The notes below the pieces were generated by a model that did no database searches, was not told the DNA's origin, and was given only the letters and a program-made list of their open reading frames with translations. The translations under genes were made by a program, and so were the position numbers. A stretch of 43,524 nucleotides of DNA from Paracoccaceae bacterium. GTDB lineage: Bacteria > Pseudomonadota > Alphaproteobacteria > Rhodobacterales > Rhodobacteraceae. Below, piece by piece: positions 8,264 through 17,534 of this stretch (position 1 is its first letter; every line of letters begins with the position of its first letter). The DNA lies in assembly GCA_020425125.1 (NCBI GenBank), contig JAGQRV010000056.1, forward strand, positions 1-43,524, given 5' to 3'.

Positions 8264-8731
8264 ATGAAAGACCTCGCTCACACCGACGACCTGACCAAGG
8301 AAGGCGTGACCGCCCTGATCCTTTCTGCCAAGAAGCGGGCCGGGCTGACCTGGGAAGGCATTGCCGAGAAGATCGGCATGTCGCCGGTCTGGACCCATTC
8401 GGCGGCCATGGGGATGAATGCCATGCCGGCCGACAAGGCCAAGGCGTTGGCGGCCGTGCTCGACCTGCCGGACGAGGCTGCCGGGGTTCTCGAGGAATTC
8501 CCCACCAAGGTCTGGGAACAGGCGGTTCCGACCGACCCCTGCATCTACCGCCTTTACGAGATCGTCGGCGTCTACGGGCCTACGATCAAGGCGCTGATCC
8601 ACGAGAAGTTCGGCGACGGCATCATGTCGGCGATCGATTTCGACATGGAGGTCATCCGCGTGCCCCACGAAAAGGGCGACCGGGTGAAGATCGAGATGTC
8701 GGGCAAGTTCCTCAGCTTCAAATCCTGGTAA
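8264..8731 (+). CDS. cynS: cyanate hydratase (cyanase)
   Basis: Cyanase turns cyanate and bicarbonate into ammonia and carbon dioxide, detoxifying cyanate and supplying nitrogen. The 155-residue product has full family length, an N-terminal helix-turn-helix-like domain and the catalytic trio R96, E99 and S122 at the same positions as in the E. coli enzyme. AAGGAGG at 8251-8257 precedes the ATG. The kinase gene ends only 22 bases upstream, so channel, kinase/phosphatase and cyanase likely form one operon for small nitrogen anions. The enzyme is a soluble cytoplasmic decamer in known cases. The call is very secure. Confidence 0.97.
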   Translation: MKDLAHTDDLTKEGVTALILSAKKRAGLTWEGIAEKIGMSPVWTHSAAMGMNAMPADKAKALAAVLDLPDEAAGVLEEFPTKVWEQAVPTDPCIYRLYEIVGVYGPTIKALIHEKFGDGIMSAIDFDMEVIRVPHEKGDRVKIEMSGKFLSFKSW

Positions 8732-8751
8732 GCCCGAATTTCAGGGGCAGC

Positions 8752-8804
8752 GGACCGCCGCGGTCCCGAGGACCTGAAAGGCGGCGCCTCGGGATGGCGC
8801 CGCC
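8752..8804. terminator. tandem hairpins between convergent cynS and ATPase genes
   Basis: A GGACCG/CGGTCC hairpin (8752-8766) is followed by a perfect 9-base stem GGCGGCGCC/GGCGCCGCC (8780-8788, 8796-8804). They lie between convergent genes, where a bidirectional terminator is expected, but neither has a clear T-run. Confidence 0.5.
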
Positions 8805-8862
8805 CTTGGTGCGTCTTGCGAACCGGAGGTGTGCCGCCCGGAAGCCGGGAGCGGCGCCGGTC

Positions 8863-11319
8863 TCACACACGGGCCCCATTCAGGTCGAACGCCTTGTAGG
8901 CCACGACCTTGAAGACGTCGGTTACCAGAAACCAGCCGAGAGCATATCCCCAGACCGCAAGCGCCCATACCCAACCGAGCGGGGTCATGAACAAGCCGTA
9001 GACCGCGATCAGGGTCGCCAAGACCTGGGTTCCCATGACCGCAAGCAGCAACGCATTTGCGGGCCGCGACGACCAGAACGGTCCTCGTGTACGTGCCAGA
9101 AAGACCGTCAAGTGGCCCGCCACCGACAACAGCAGGTACATCAGGGTCTGGATCTGATCGCGCGGGAGCCCCGCAACGCGGTCGGCGATGTAGAACAGGC
9201 CGAAGGAGGCAATCGGCCCGATGACCCCCAGGACCGTCGCGATCCCCAGCACGCGGCGCATGTTCCAACGTTCCGGCGTGGCGCTTCCCTTCACGTTGTC
9301 GTAGGCAATAGACAGGATCGCCCCGTCGTTCAGAAGGGCGAGCATGACGATCATCACCGCGGTCAGCGGGTAGAAATTGAAGACCATGATGGCGAGCGCC
9401 ATGAACAGCAGCACCCGCAGGGTTTCCGCGATCCGGTAGATCGCGTAGGAATTCATCCTCTGGAAGATTTTCCGCGCCTCGGACACGGCCTCGACGATGA
9501 CCGAGAGGCCCGGCGTGGTCAGCACGATATCCGCCGCCGCGCGGGCCGCATCGGTCGCACCGGACACGGCGATGCCGCAATCGGCCTTCTTCAAAGCTGG
9601 CGCGTCGTTCACGCCGTCACCGGTCATGGCGACAATGTGGCCGTCTCCCTGCAGCACGTCGACGATGTGGTACTTGTGCTCGGGGAAGACCTGGGCAAAG
9701 CCGTCTGCCGTCTCGATGGCATCGTCGGCGCGCGTGCCTTCATGATGCTTCGCATCGCCCAGCGTCGCCGCATCCATGATGTTGTCGCCGAGCCCGAGGA
9801 CGCGCGAGGTTTCCCGTGCGATCGCCAGCGCATCACCGGTGACCATCTTCACGTCGATCCCCATGGCGCGGGCCTTCTCGATCGTGTCCCTGGCCGTGTC
9901 GCGCGGCGGATCATAGAGCGGCAGCACCCCCAGAAAGGTCCAGGGGCCGTCGCCTTCCGCACGCGCGACGCCGAGCGACCGGTATCCTCTGGCCGCGAAC
10001 CCATCGACGGCGCGTGTGACCTCGGCTGTCTCTTCCTGCGTCAGACTGGCCAGCGCCATGACAACCTGGGGGGCGCCCTTCGCCGCGCGGATTCGCGTGC
10101 CGTCCGGACCCGTGACCACGGCCTCGGTATGCTTGCCAATGGGGTCGAACGGCTTGAACGTCGAAACCTTGTAGGCATGCACCTGTGCCGCGTCCCTCAG
10201 TCCGCCCAGGACCGCCGCATCGATGGCATCGGCCCCGTCATCGCGCGAGGCCAGGGCCCCGGCAAGGATCACCTCGTCCCGGCTGGCCGCCCCAAGGCAG
10301 AACGGCTCGCCCAGGGTGAGCTGGTTCATGGTGAGCGTGCCGGTCTTGTCCGAGCAGAGCACGTCGGCGCCCGCCAGCTCCTCGATGGCCGCAAGCCGGC
10401 TGACGATCGCCTGCTTTCCGGCCAGAAGCCGCGCCCCCACCGCCATGGTGACAGACAGCACCGTGGGCAGCGCCACCGGAATCGCCGCGACCGTGAGCAC
10501 GAGGGCGAATTGCAGCGTGCCGAGGAACGCATCCCCCCGGAACAGCGACACCAGGATGATGACCGCCACCAGCACCAGCGCCAGCATGATCAGGTAGTTG
10601 CCGATCTGTTGCACGGCCCGCTGGAAATGGCTCCTCGATCCGCCGTCCTGAACCAGCTGCGCCGTGTGTCCGAAGAATGTGTTGCCACCGGTCGCATAGA
10701 CCAGCCCGTCGAACTCCCCGGTGCGGATGATCGAGCCGGAATAGGCGGCGTCGCCTTCCGTTCGGGTCACCGGCAAGGACTCTCCGGTCAGGGCCGACTG
10801 GTCAAGCTCGGCTTCGGACCCGTTCAGGATCCGCACATCGGCCGGAACGATATCGCCGAGGCGGAGATGGACCACGTCGCCCGGAACGAGTTCCCGCGCC
10901 GCAAGATCCATCCAGGCACCGTCGCGGCGTGCCCTCGCCCGCGCAGCAAGCTTGCCCTTCAGCGCGGCGATGGCGTTGCCGGCCTGATGCTCTTCGAAGA
11001 AGCCCACAAGCGCATTGGTGACGAGCAACGTCAGGATGATGAAGAAGTCCGGCCAATGGCGGTCGATCGCGGACAGAACCACGGCGATCTCGATCATCCA
11101 GGGGATCGGGCCCCAGAAATAGCCGAGGAACTTGCGCAGCGGACTGACCGTCTTTTCGACGATCTCGTTCGGCCCGTATTGTGCCAGCCGCTGTGCCGAT
11201 TCCGCCGCGGACAATCCTTCCGGCGACGCCTGCAGCCGGTTCTCAAGCTCAGCAAGCGGCACGTGGGCCAGGTCGTCCCCGCCGTCGGCGCCAGGCACCT
11301 TCGTGAACTTCCCGGACAT
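8863..11319 (-). CDS. plasma-membrane H+-ATPase (P-type, class IIIA)
   Basis: An 818-residue P-type ATPase. Seen are TGES in the actuator domain (178-181), the phosphorylated aspartate D324 in SDKTGTLT, MVTGD and GDGVNDAPALKKAD in the ATP-binding hinge, and about ten membrane segments. LLNDGAILSIAYDNV in the sixth helix is the form seen in P3A proton pumps. It should pump protons out at the expense of ATP. The start at 11319 is chosen because it overlaps the stop of the upstream PhaC-like gene (TGATG), which suggests translational coupling and places the protein at usual family length. A longer in-frame start at 11364 would lie inside the preceding gene. Confidence 0.92.
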   Translation of the reverse strand: MSGKFTKVPGADGGDDLAHVPLAELENRLQASPEGLSAAESAQRLAQYGPNEIVEKTVSPLRKFLGYFWGPIPWMIEIAVVLSAIDRHWPDFFIILTLLVTNALVGFFEEHQAGNAIAALKGKLAARARARRDGAWMDLAARELVPGDVVHLRLGDIVPADVRILNGSEAELDQSALTGESLPVTRTEGDAAYSGSIIRTGEFDGLVYATGGNTFFGHTAQLVQDGGSRSHFQRAVQQIGNYLIMLALVLVAVIILVSLFRGDAFLGTLQFALVLTVAAIPVALPTVLSVTMAVGARLLAGKQAIVSRLAAIEELAGADVLCSDKTGTLTMNQLTLGEPFCLGAASRDEVILAGALASRDDGADAIDAAVLGGLRDAAQVHAYKVSTFKPFDPIGKHTEAVVTGPDGTRIRAAKGAPQVVMALASLTQEETAEVTRAVDGFAARGYRSLGVARAEGDGPWTFLGVLPLYDPPRDTARDTIEKARAMGIDVKMVTGDALAIARETSRVLGLGDNIMDAATLGDAKHHEGTRADDAIETADGFAQVFPEHKYHIVDVLQGDGHIVAMTGDGVNDAPALKKADCGIAVSGATDAARAAADIVLTTPGLSVIVEAVSEARKIFQRMNSYAIYRIAETLRVLLFMALAIMVFNFYPLTAVMIVMLALLNDGAILSIAYDNVKGSATPERWNMRRVLGIATVLGVIGPIASFGLFYIADRVAGLPRDQIQTLMYLLLSVAGHLTVFLARTRGPFWSSRPANALLLAVMGTQVLATLIAVYGLFMTPLGWVWALAVWGYALGWFLVTDVFKVVAYKAFDLNGARV

Positions 11320-12449
11320 CACGCTTGCCCCATCCGGATCAGCCAGGCGGCAATGCCGGGCCATGTGTCGCGCAAGGTGCGGCTTCCCATAAAGAGGCCG
11401 ATATGCCCGCCGGGCACGAGTTTCTGTTCGGTCTGGCCGGTAGGCGTGCCCAGAAGATCGCGGGCGGCGAAGACCTGTTCGCGGGTAGTGATGTCGTCGC
11501 TTTCGCCGGCCAGCAGGTAGGCCGGGCAGGTCACATCGCCCAGCGACAGCTTCCGGCCCAGACCGACGAATTTACCCTTGGCGAAGCGGTTTTCCTTGAA
11601 CAGGAGCTTTATCGCCTGGAGATAGTACGGACCCGGCAGGTCAACCGGATTCTCGTACCAGCTTTCGAACTGCTCGGTCCGGTCGATGTAGTTGCGATCG
11701 TCGAGATGCGCATACAGGTCGAGGTACTTGTTCACATACTGGGCCGTCGGATGCATGTTCTTCCATCCGGCCAGCATGAAGCGCCCCAGCATGCGGCCCT
11801 CGCCCGTCGCCACCAGATCCTCGTAGAAGGACAGCGGCGTCTCGTGGGCCATCTTCCGGATCGGCCCGCGGCCGGCATTGGTGTCGATCGGAGACCCGGC
11901 CAGCACCAGGGACGCGACCTTTCTCGGGAAGCGCGCGGCATACATCGCCGACATCCAGCCGCCCTGGCAAAGTCCCACCAGATTGACCCGACCGCCAAGA
12001 TCGTCGACCGCGACGTTGATTTCGGCAAGATACTTGTCGATGTCGAAATCACGCATTTCGGGCGTGGCGCTCTTCCAGTCGGTCACGAGGACGCGGGCGA
12101 CTCCGTTCTGCAAGAGAACTTCGACCAGACTTTGACCCGGCGCGTAATCGGCAATCGTGGAGCTGTGCCCGGCAAAGGGCGCATCGACGATGACAGGAAC
12201 CTTGTCCGCCGCAGGGGAAGCGGGGGAAAAATCCCGAAGGCGCATCGTGTCGAGGTCGAGTGCTATGCGGTTCTTCGTGGCCCAGGTCGGTTCGGGCGGC
12301 GCGGTGATATCGACCGATTCCTCCAGAAATTTCAGGTTCTTCTGGAACAATTCCATTCCCGCTTCACCGAGTTCGATCCCGGCGGCCATGGGCCAGAAGA
12401 AGGGGACGGTATGTTCGGATTTCGGGACATGTGTCGATCGATCGGTCAT
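11319..12449 (-). CDS. PHA-synthase-like (PhaC/COG3243) alpha/beta hydrolase
   Basis: A 376-residue enzyme of the PhaC family. It has the cysteine lipase box GLCQGG (C161) that in PHA synthases replaces the usual serine, an acid region in AGESDDITTRE and the histidine in VPGGHIGLFMG. It is shorter than class I synthases (about 600 residues) and near class III PhaC length, but no phaE partner is visible. It may polymerise hydroxyacyl-CoA or be a related thioesterase or depolymerase. The ATG at 12449 follows TTGGAGCG; a longer frame upstream lacks family sequence. The gene is coupled to the H+-ATPase by a one-base stop/start overlap, an unusual partnership. Confidence 0.75.
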   Translation of the reverse strand: MTDRSTHVPKSEHTVPFFWPMAAGIELGEAGMELFQKNLKFLEESVDITAPPEPTWATKNRIALDLDTMRLRDFSPASPAADKVPVIVDAPFAGHSSTIADYAPGQSLVEVLLQNGVARVLVTDWKSATPEMRDFDIDKYLAEINVAVDDLGGRVNLVGLCQGGWMSAMYAARFPRKVASLVLAGSPIDTNAGRGPIRKMAHETPLSFYEDLVATGEGRMLGRFMLAGWKNMHPTAQYVNKYLDLYAHLDDRNYIDRTEQFESWYENPVDLPGPYYLQAIKLLFKENRFAKGKFVGLGRKLSLGDVTCPAYLLAGESDDITTREQVFAARDLLGTPTGQTEQKLVPGGHIGLFMGSRTLRDTWPGIAAWLIRMGQA

Positions 12450-12777
12450 CGTCGCTCCAACGATTGAAGTCCTGGCGGTCTCTGGGGCCGTCGGAAGGTC
12501 TGCCTGACTGGAGAAACCTATGCCGCCCCGCAGCGATTTCCCAGCCGCTGCGGCGATCTGCACGCCTGGCGCCGTGCTGTCTGCACGGTTAGTGTTGTGC
12601 TGTGGCGTTGTCTGGCCCGGCCAAATTACGCGATCCGAAGGCCGAAATCGTGCTCAAGCATCTCCCACCCCGTCCGATGCGGCGGGATCTATCGACATTC
12701 TCGGGCAGGCTATACGGCCGGGGCCGGTGGCACCGGGCGGATTCGGCACCTTCGCCAGAAAGCCTCAGGGAGCGCGG

Positions 12778-13626
12778 TCAGAGTCCGAGATCGAGCAGTG
12801 CCTTTCGCATCACCTCGGCATCGGCATCGATCCCGGTCCAGTACTTCAGGCCGATCACCCCCTGCCCCACCAGCATCCCGAGCCCGTCCGCGGTCTTGCA
12901 TCCGCGCGCCCGAGCCGCCTGGAGGAGCTTGGTCAGCGGCGGATTGTGAATGCCATCGGCGACCACCATGTCGGGCCGCAACGTGTCGTGGTCGATATCG
13001 GGCGTTTCCTCGACATCGGGGTAGAGCCCGATGGACGTGGCGTTGACCACAATGTCGGTCTCTGCAGGGATCGCAAACGGTCCGTCCCAGGGAGCATATT
13101 CGGCACTGGCCGGGGTCCTTTCATTGATCAGCGCGGCAACCGCTTCGCCGCGCCCGGCGCTTCGGTTGACAACGGTGATCCGCGACGCACCGGCAAGTGC
13201 GAGTTCCACCGCGACCGCCCGCGCCGCACCTCCGGCGCCGAACAGCACCACGCGCTTTCCGGCAGGATCGGTGATCTCGCCAAGCGCCCGCACGAAACCC
13301 TTGCCATCCGTGTTCTCTCCGATCAGCCGGTCGCCATCCCGCACGATCGTATTCACCGCACCGATGATGCGAGCGGATTCGCCGAGCCCGTCGAGATGCT
13401 CGATCACCGCAACCTTGTGCGGGATCGAGCAGTTGAAGCCCTTCCAGCCCATCGCCCGCGCGCCGCGCACCGCATCGCCCAGATCCTCCGGTGCGACCTC
13501 GCAGTTGATATAGCGCCAGTTCAGACCGTGATGACGGAATGCGGCCTCGATCATGGCAACGGTCGGATTTTCGCCAGCCGGCATGGCAAACGACCCCGTG
13601 AGCGGCTGCAGGAAGTCATGGGGCAT
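12778..13626 (-). CDS. shikimate dehydrogenase-like protein (AroE family)
   Basis: This 282-residue protein has the AroE fold. Lysine 71 in NCSIPHK and D107 in ENTDGKGF mark the catalytic pair, and GAGGAAR (130-136) is the NADP loop. True AroE binds the shikimate carboxylate with an N-terminal Ser-x-Ser; here that position reads GENPT (18-22), so the substrate may be quinate or another hydroxy-acid rather than shikimate. No other aromatic-pathway gene is nearby. It is cytoplasmic and single-gene, with intact motifs apart from this change. Family confidence is high, pathway confidence is low. Confidence 0.85.
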   Translation of the reverse strand: MPHDFLQPLTGSFAMPAGENPTVAMIEAAFRHHGLNWRYINCEVAPEDLGDAVRGARAMGWKGFNCSIPHKVAVIEHLDGLGESARIIGAVNTIVRDGDRLIGENTDGKGFVRALGEITDPAGKRVVLFGAGGAARAVAVELALAGASRITVVNRSAGRGEAVAALINERTPASAEYAPWDGPFAIPAETDIVVNATSIGLYPDVEETPDIDHDTLRPDMVVADGIHNPPLTKLLQAARARGCKTADGLGMLVGQGVIGLKYWTGIDADAEVMRKALLDLGL

Positions 13627-13910
13627 GTGTGTGGTCCTTTTCGCTCAATCGGCCAGATTCGCCGTCGATGGTTCGCTCGGGCGGACATCGGCCTGCAGCG
13701 CCCGGGCAATGACGGCCCACGCCAGGTTGTCTGCGGCTTGTACCGCCCGGAGCTGTACCTATCACCTGGAGGGGCCGGTGAACATGGTTACGCCAGATTG
13801 AGTCGAGCGCCGCGGTCCCCGGCCTGGTTCCAACTGTTGCGCCGCATCGGTCCGCATCGGATGCCGCCCAGGCAGATTGCCGGCCGCCTGGACATAGGGG
13901 CGCGTCAAGA
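13627..13910. other. gene-free stretch, probably element debris
   Basis: Nothing recognisable is encoded between the AroE-like gene and the integrase remnant. Because it directly precedes the remnant, it may be more of the same decayed integrated element. Confidence 0.35.
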
Positions 13911-14203
13911 GTGGACGCATCCGGGGCAGACGTGATTGCGGACGGACTGACATTTGCGCTGGAATACGTCCCCGCGTGGCCTCACGCCCCTCGGGCCGAA
14001 TACCGGACCGCCCTGGGCGATATGACGATCCATGCAACGTCGCGCACGGCCATAACCGGAGCGCTACTGGTCGACGCCAGCTCTTTCGGACGCGGCGCAC
14101 AAGCCCTCGACCAGTCCGGACACGATCCAGCGCGTCTACGGCCATCACAGCCCGCACCATCAGGAAAGCTCGTTCCGCGCTATCGAACGGCGGGAGAGAT
14201 GAA
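13911..14203 (+). pseudogene. tyrosine recombinase (phage integrase) C-terminal remnant
   Basis: Two overlapping frames together resemble the last part of a tyrosine integrase. In the frame read through about 14023-14115 a stretch MTIHATSRTAIT recalls the usual TPHxLRHTAIT motif, with the key arginine-histidine already altered. After a frame change at about 14116, SPDTIQRVYGHHSPH follows, the tyrosine region of these enzymes, ending at a stop at 14203. The upstream catalytic parts are not recognisable. The remnant lies 65 bases from the 3' end of tRNA-Arg, the usual place for integrases of tRNA-targeting elements. It is dead. Confidence 0.6.
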
Positions 14204-14267
14204 TTGGGCGCGCGCCCCAGAAACGCGGCAGCACGGGCGCAACCTTGTCAGCTGAGTTATTGAAAAG

Positions 14268-14344
<77 letters not shown>

Positions 14345-15060
14345 GGACGGACGCCTTGCTAGGGCAATCCCGAGTAGGTCGCAAGGGGAGAGTTGGGCGA
14401 CCCTGGAAAGTGGAAACGGGCCGTATGCCGGGAAGTTGGACGTCTCGCCACCATGCCGCCCAGCGGATCGACTTGCCCACAGAACACCCTGCCGGCCTGG
14501 TACTTGTATTGTGTACATCTGGCTGGCACGGAATGGCACGATTTGCGCCTATACCAAGGAATTGGCCTGTTCTTCAAGGGAGGCCCCCCCCGGGCGGGAA
14601 GCCTCACCCAGTTTCGTGTCCGGACATCATGCGAGCTGTCGGCTAGGTAGAAGGCGGGCCGCAAAGGTCCTCGGCGTCATGTTTCCGGGCGTCGAATGCG
14701 ACCGACTTTCAATTGATTTCCCTGGCGTCTTGTACCGTCTGCGTCTTGTATCGTTTGAAGAACCGCGCGTCGGTCAGGCTCACGGAATCGGTGGTCGGCA
14801 GCCCCCTCACTTGAACGGGCGCAATCGCATTGCAGCAGCGCAACGGCGACAGCGGACACGTCGGCACGCGGATCGGAAACGACGGCGCACACAGACCGTT
14901 TCGGGTGCAATTGCGGCGCGGCCGTCACGACTTGGTAGAGATGCCTTGGGGTTTTGTCACGGCGCACACCTCGTAAATTGCTGCCGTGCAACCGAACGTC
15001 CGATGCCGCGACGCGGCTCGCGGAACCGACTCGTCGAACCCCGTGCGGCATCAGGACTGC
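14345..15060. other. gene-free stretch
   Basis: No protein or RNA gene is recognised in these 716 bases on either strand. Open frames exist, but they have no family resemblance and arginine/serine-rich shadow composition. There is an oligo-C/G tract at about 14585-14599. No repeat or operator stands out. Confidence 0.45.
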
Positions 15061-16476
15061 CTATTCGAGCCTGTCCTGACCCGGTCCTCGCATTCGCAAG
15101 AATAGACGGAGCAAGACGAGAACCGTGGTCACCAGCGTTCCCGCAGCGAGACCGCACCAGATCCCGGTAATGCCGAGGTTCCGCCACTCGCAAAGATAGA
15201 CGCCGAGCGGCGCTCCGATTGCCCAGTGCCCTGTGAGTGTGAAGACCATCGGCGCGCGGGTGTCCTTCCTGCCGCGCAGGAGACCGGAGGCCGCCGCTCC
15301 GAAAGCGCCGAGCGGCTCGATCACCGCAAGCAGCAGGAGCAGGTCCGCGGCGGTCGCCGCCGCGGCATTGGCGGACGAACCGGTATCGAAAAACCCTCGC
15401 GTCAACGGGTCCGCAGCGAGCACGAACATCGTGGAAAGGACCGTGCCACAAAGAGTGGCGGATGCGAGTGTCGCGAGCGCGACGTGGCGACTGGCCTTGC
15501 CGCCGCGCCGGGTCTCGGCACGTGCCATGCGCACAGTCGCCGCCTGCATGAGCGCCGTCGGCACGGCAAAGGCAATGCCGGCCATACGCAGCGTCAGGGT
15601 ATGCGCTGCCACGGCTGCGGCGCCCAAGGTGCCGGCATAGACGGTGGCACCCAGGAAGCTCCCGACCTCTGCAACGGTGGTGATGCCAATGGGGATGCCG
15701 ATGCGCAGGACGGTGGCCAGACCTCCCCAATCGACCGGCGCCCGGAGTGCGGCGCGTGCAGCGGTCCCCCGCGCGTCCCGCCGCGCAAGCATCATCAGCA
15801 AGGCGAGGCTCGCGGAGGCGACCAGCAGCGACGAGAGCCCTGCGCCGGCCGGGCCGAGGCCCGGCAGCGGGCCTGCGCCGGCCATCAGCACATAATTCGC
15901 CACGGCGTTGAGCGGCAACATCGCAAGGGTAACGTTCAGGAATACCCGCGGTCGCTCGGCGGCTGTCAGGATCGTACGGTAGAGAACGACGCCAAGCATC
16001 GGTGCGAGCGTCAGCGCGATCGCTTGCGTGTAGCCGCGCCCCTCCTCCAGCAGCGTAGCGTCGACGCCAAGCTGACCCAGCCAGTCTGGCGCGGTCCAGA
16101 CCGCAGGAACCAGCACCAGAGCGAGCGCCAGAGCCGCCGCCCGGCCGACACGTTCGAGGCGAAGCCGCTCCGCCGGGTCGGCATGGACCACGGCCGACGT
16201 GTAGAAGGGCGTCAGTCCTGCGAGGGTGCCTGCCCCGAGGTAGAACAGGATGGAATAGAGATCGCTGCCAACGGCGACGGAGGCAAAGGCGTTGGCCCCG
16301 AACATCGTCGATACCATGGTGGCGTCGGTGACGCTCATCCCCATGTTGACCAGGGCGATCAGCGCGATCGGCGTTCCGAGGCGGAGCAACGCACGCATTT
16401 CGGCGAGACGCGGACGCGCCCTGTCCGCCAGGGAAAAATCTGCCGGCAGCGCGAGGCCGGTATTGGGGTAGGTCAT
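15061..16476 (-). CDS. MATE-family efflux transporter
   Basis: A 471-residue inner-membrane protein with about 12 hydrophobic helices in two similar halves, as in MATE antiporters that export cationic drugs, metabolites or toxins using Na+ or H+ gradients. Typical segments are GTPIALIALVNMGMSVTDATMVS in the first half (about residues 34-56, quoted in part) and PIGITTVAEVGSF in the second. The start at 16476 is preceded by CAGGAGA; a longer open frame upstream lacks membrane or family sequence. Neighbours give no substrate hint. The MATE call is firm. Confidence 0.88.
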   Translation of the reverse strand: MTYPNTGLALPADFSLADRARPRLAEMRALLRLGTPIALIALVNMGMSVTDATMVSTMFGANAFASVAVGSDLYSILFYLGAGTLAGLTPFYTSAVVHADPAERLRLERVGRAAALALALVLVPAVWTAPDWLGQLGVDATLLEEGRGYTQAIALTLAPMLGVVLYRTILTAAERPRVFLNVTLAMLPLNAVANYVLMAGAGPLPGLGPAGAGLSSLLVASASLALLMMLARRDARGTAARAALRAPVDWGGLATVLRIGIPIGITTVAEVGSFLGATVYAGTLGAAAVAAHTLTLRMAGIAFAVPTALMQAATVRMARAETRRGGKASRHVALATLASATLCGTVLSTMFVLAADPLTRGFFDTGSSANAAAATAADLLLLLAVIEPLGAFGAAASGLLRGRKDTRAPMVFTLTGHWAIGAPLGVYLCEWRNLGITGIWCGLAAGTLVTTVLVLLRLFLRMRGPGQDRLE

Positions 16477-16756
16477 CGGAATCTCCTGACGCCAGCCAAA
16501 ATCCGCCTGAGCGCGGACCGGCCAGGACGATCGTTGCGGGTTGCCACCGAGCATCTCGACGCGGGCGCCGGGACCGGAACCGCGGCAAACGAAGCGGGCC
16601 CGGTGAAGCGGGCTCGGTTGTGCAGACGGGGCGGTACTGCGACAGGGAGCAATGGACTGCGTCAGCATGAGCGTGGCCGACGAACTGCCAGCGAGGCCAG
16701 GTCCGGAGCTCGCAGCGAGGTGAACGGGCGCGCACCGCGGGCGCGCGCCGCCGGTG

Positions 16757-17470
16757 TCAGAGACCGCTGCGCGGCGGCAGCCCGGTGTAGAGCTGAATGT
16801 GCGAGACGGTGCCAAAGTCGCCGGGAACAGCGCCGTAGGTCTTGCCGTCGCTGTGCCAGGCTATGGCGAGACCGGAGGCAAGATGCTCACCGGTCAATTG
16901 CAGGCAGGGCCTGAAGCTTTGGTCGAAGCGGGCCGTGCCGGCCTCGTCGGCAACAAAGGCCGCCTGGCTGCCATCCCGCGCGCCGATCGGCAGATCATAG
17001 GTGCCGATGAACGGCTCCGTCGGCGGCCACGCCATGAAGTAGTGCCAGAGCGTGTAGACGCCGCGCGGAACGAGGCCGGTGAAGTCGACCGCCAGGTGAC
17101 CCTCTGCGTCCGCGCAGGTATAGGTGCCCTCGCCCTCGGCCGCGAACCAGTCGCCAAGCGTCAGGCCGAGCGGGCGACCGGCCCGCCAAGGCCCGGTATC
17201 CTCGACATCGAGCGGATTGTGATGGACGGGCGCCTCGGCCGCGTAAAGCGGCACGCTCAGATCGTGATCCGTCGCGGTGGCGCGGAACACGCCGCCCTCG
17301 CGCTTCAGGAACACGTCCTGTTCAGCCAGGCCATCGTCGACATGGAAGTGGAACGCGACCGGAATGGCGACAGGCGCATCGTGCGCCCTGTCACCGGCCT
17401 GCGCAGCGCCGGAAGCGACAGCGGCGACAAGTGCGGCGGCAGTGAAGGGAAAGACGGCTTTTCGTGTCAT
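16757..17470 (-). CDS. secreted protein of unknown function
   Basis: A 237-residue protein starting at the ATG at 17470, which has GGAG at the right distance; an ATG twelve bases earlier has none. A clear signal peptide (TRKAVFPFTAAALVAAVASG, cut near AAQA-GD) predicts export to the periplasm. The mature part has alternating strands with a conserved-looking TLWHYFMAWPP and two cysteines that could form a disulfide. I do not recognise the family. It lies 64 bases downstream of a di-haem peroxidase on the same strand, so the two probably share a transcript and may work together in the periplasm. Confidence 0.7.
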   Translation of the reverse strand: MTRKAVFPFTAAALVAAVASGAAQAGDRAHDAPVAIPVAFHFHVDDGLAEQDVFLKREGGVFRATATDHDLSVPLYAAEAPVHHNPLDVEDTGPWRAGRPLGLTLGDWFAAEGEGTYTCADAEGHLAVDFTGLVPRGVYTLWHYFMAWPPTEPFIGTYDLPIGARDGSQAAFVADEAGTARFDQSFRPCLQLTGEHLASGLAIAWHSDGKTYGAVPGDFGTVSHIQLYTGLPPRSGL

Positions 17471-17534
17471 GGGTATCTCCATCTGGAAGTGGTGGCGCGT
17501 CGGCCCCGCGCCGGGGCATCATGGGATCCTGATT

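Noticed and set aside
8794-11520. Long open frame (908 residues) on the plus strand opposite the H+-ATPase
   Set aside because: No domain and arginine/histidine-rich shadow composition; the minus-strand ATPase is unambiguous.
13911-14255. Intact 114-residue plus-strand gene
   Set aside because: The recognisable integrase tail lies in another frame, so this is better explained as a frameshifted remnant.
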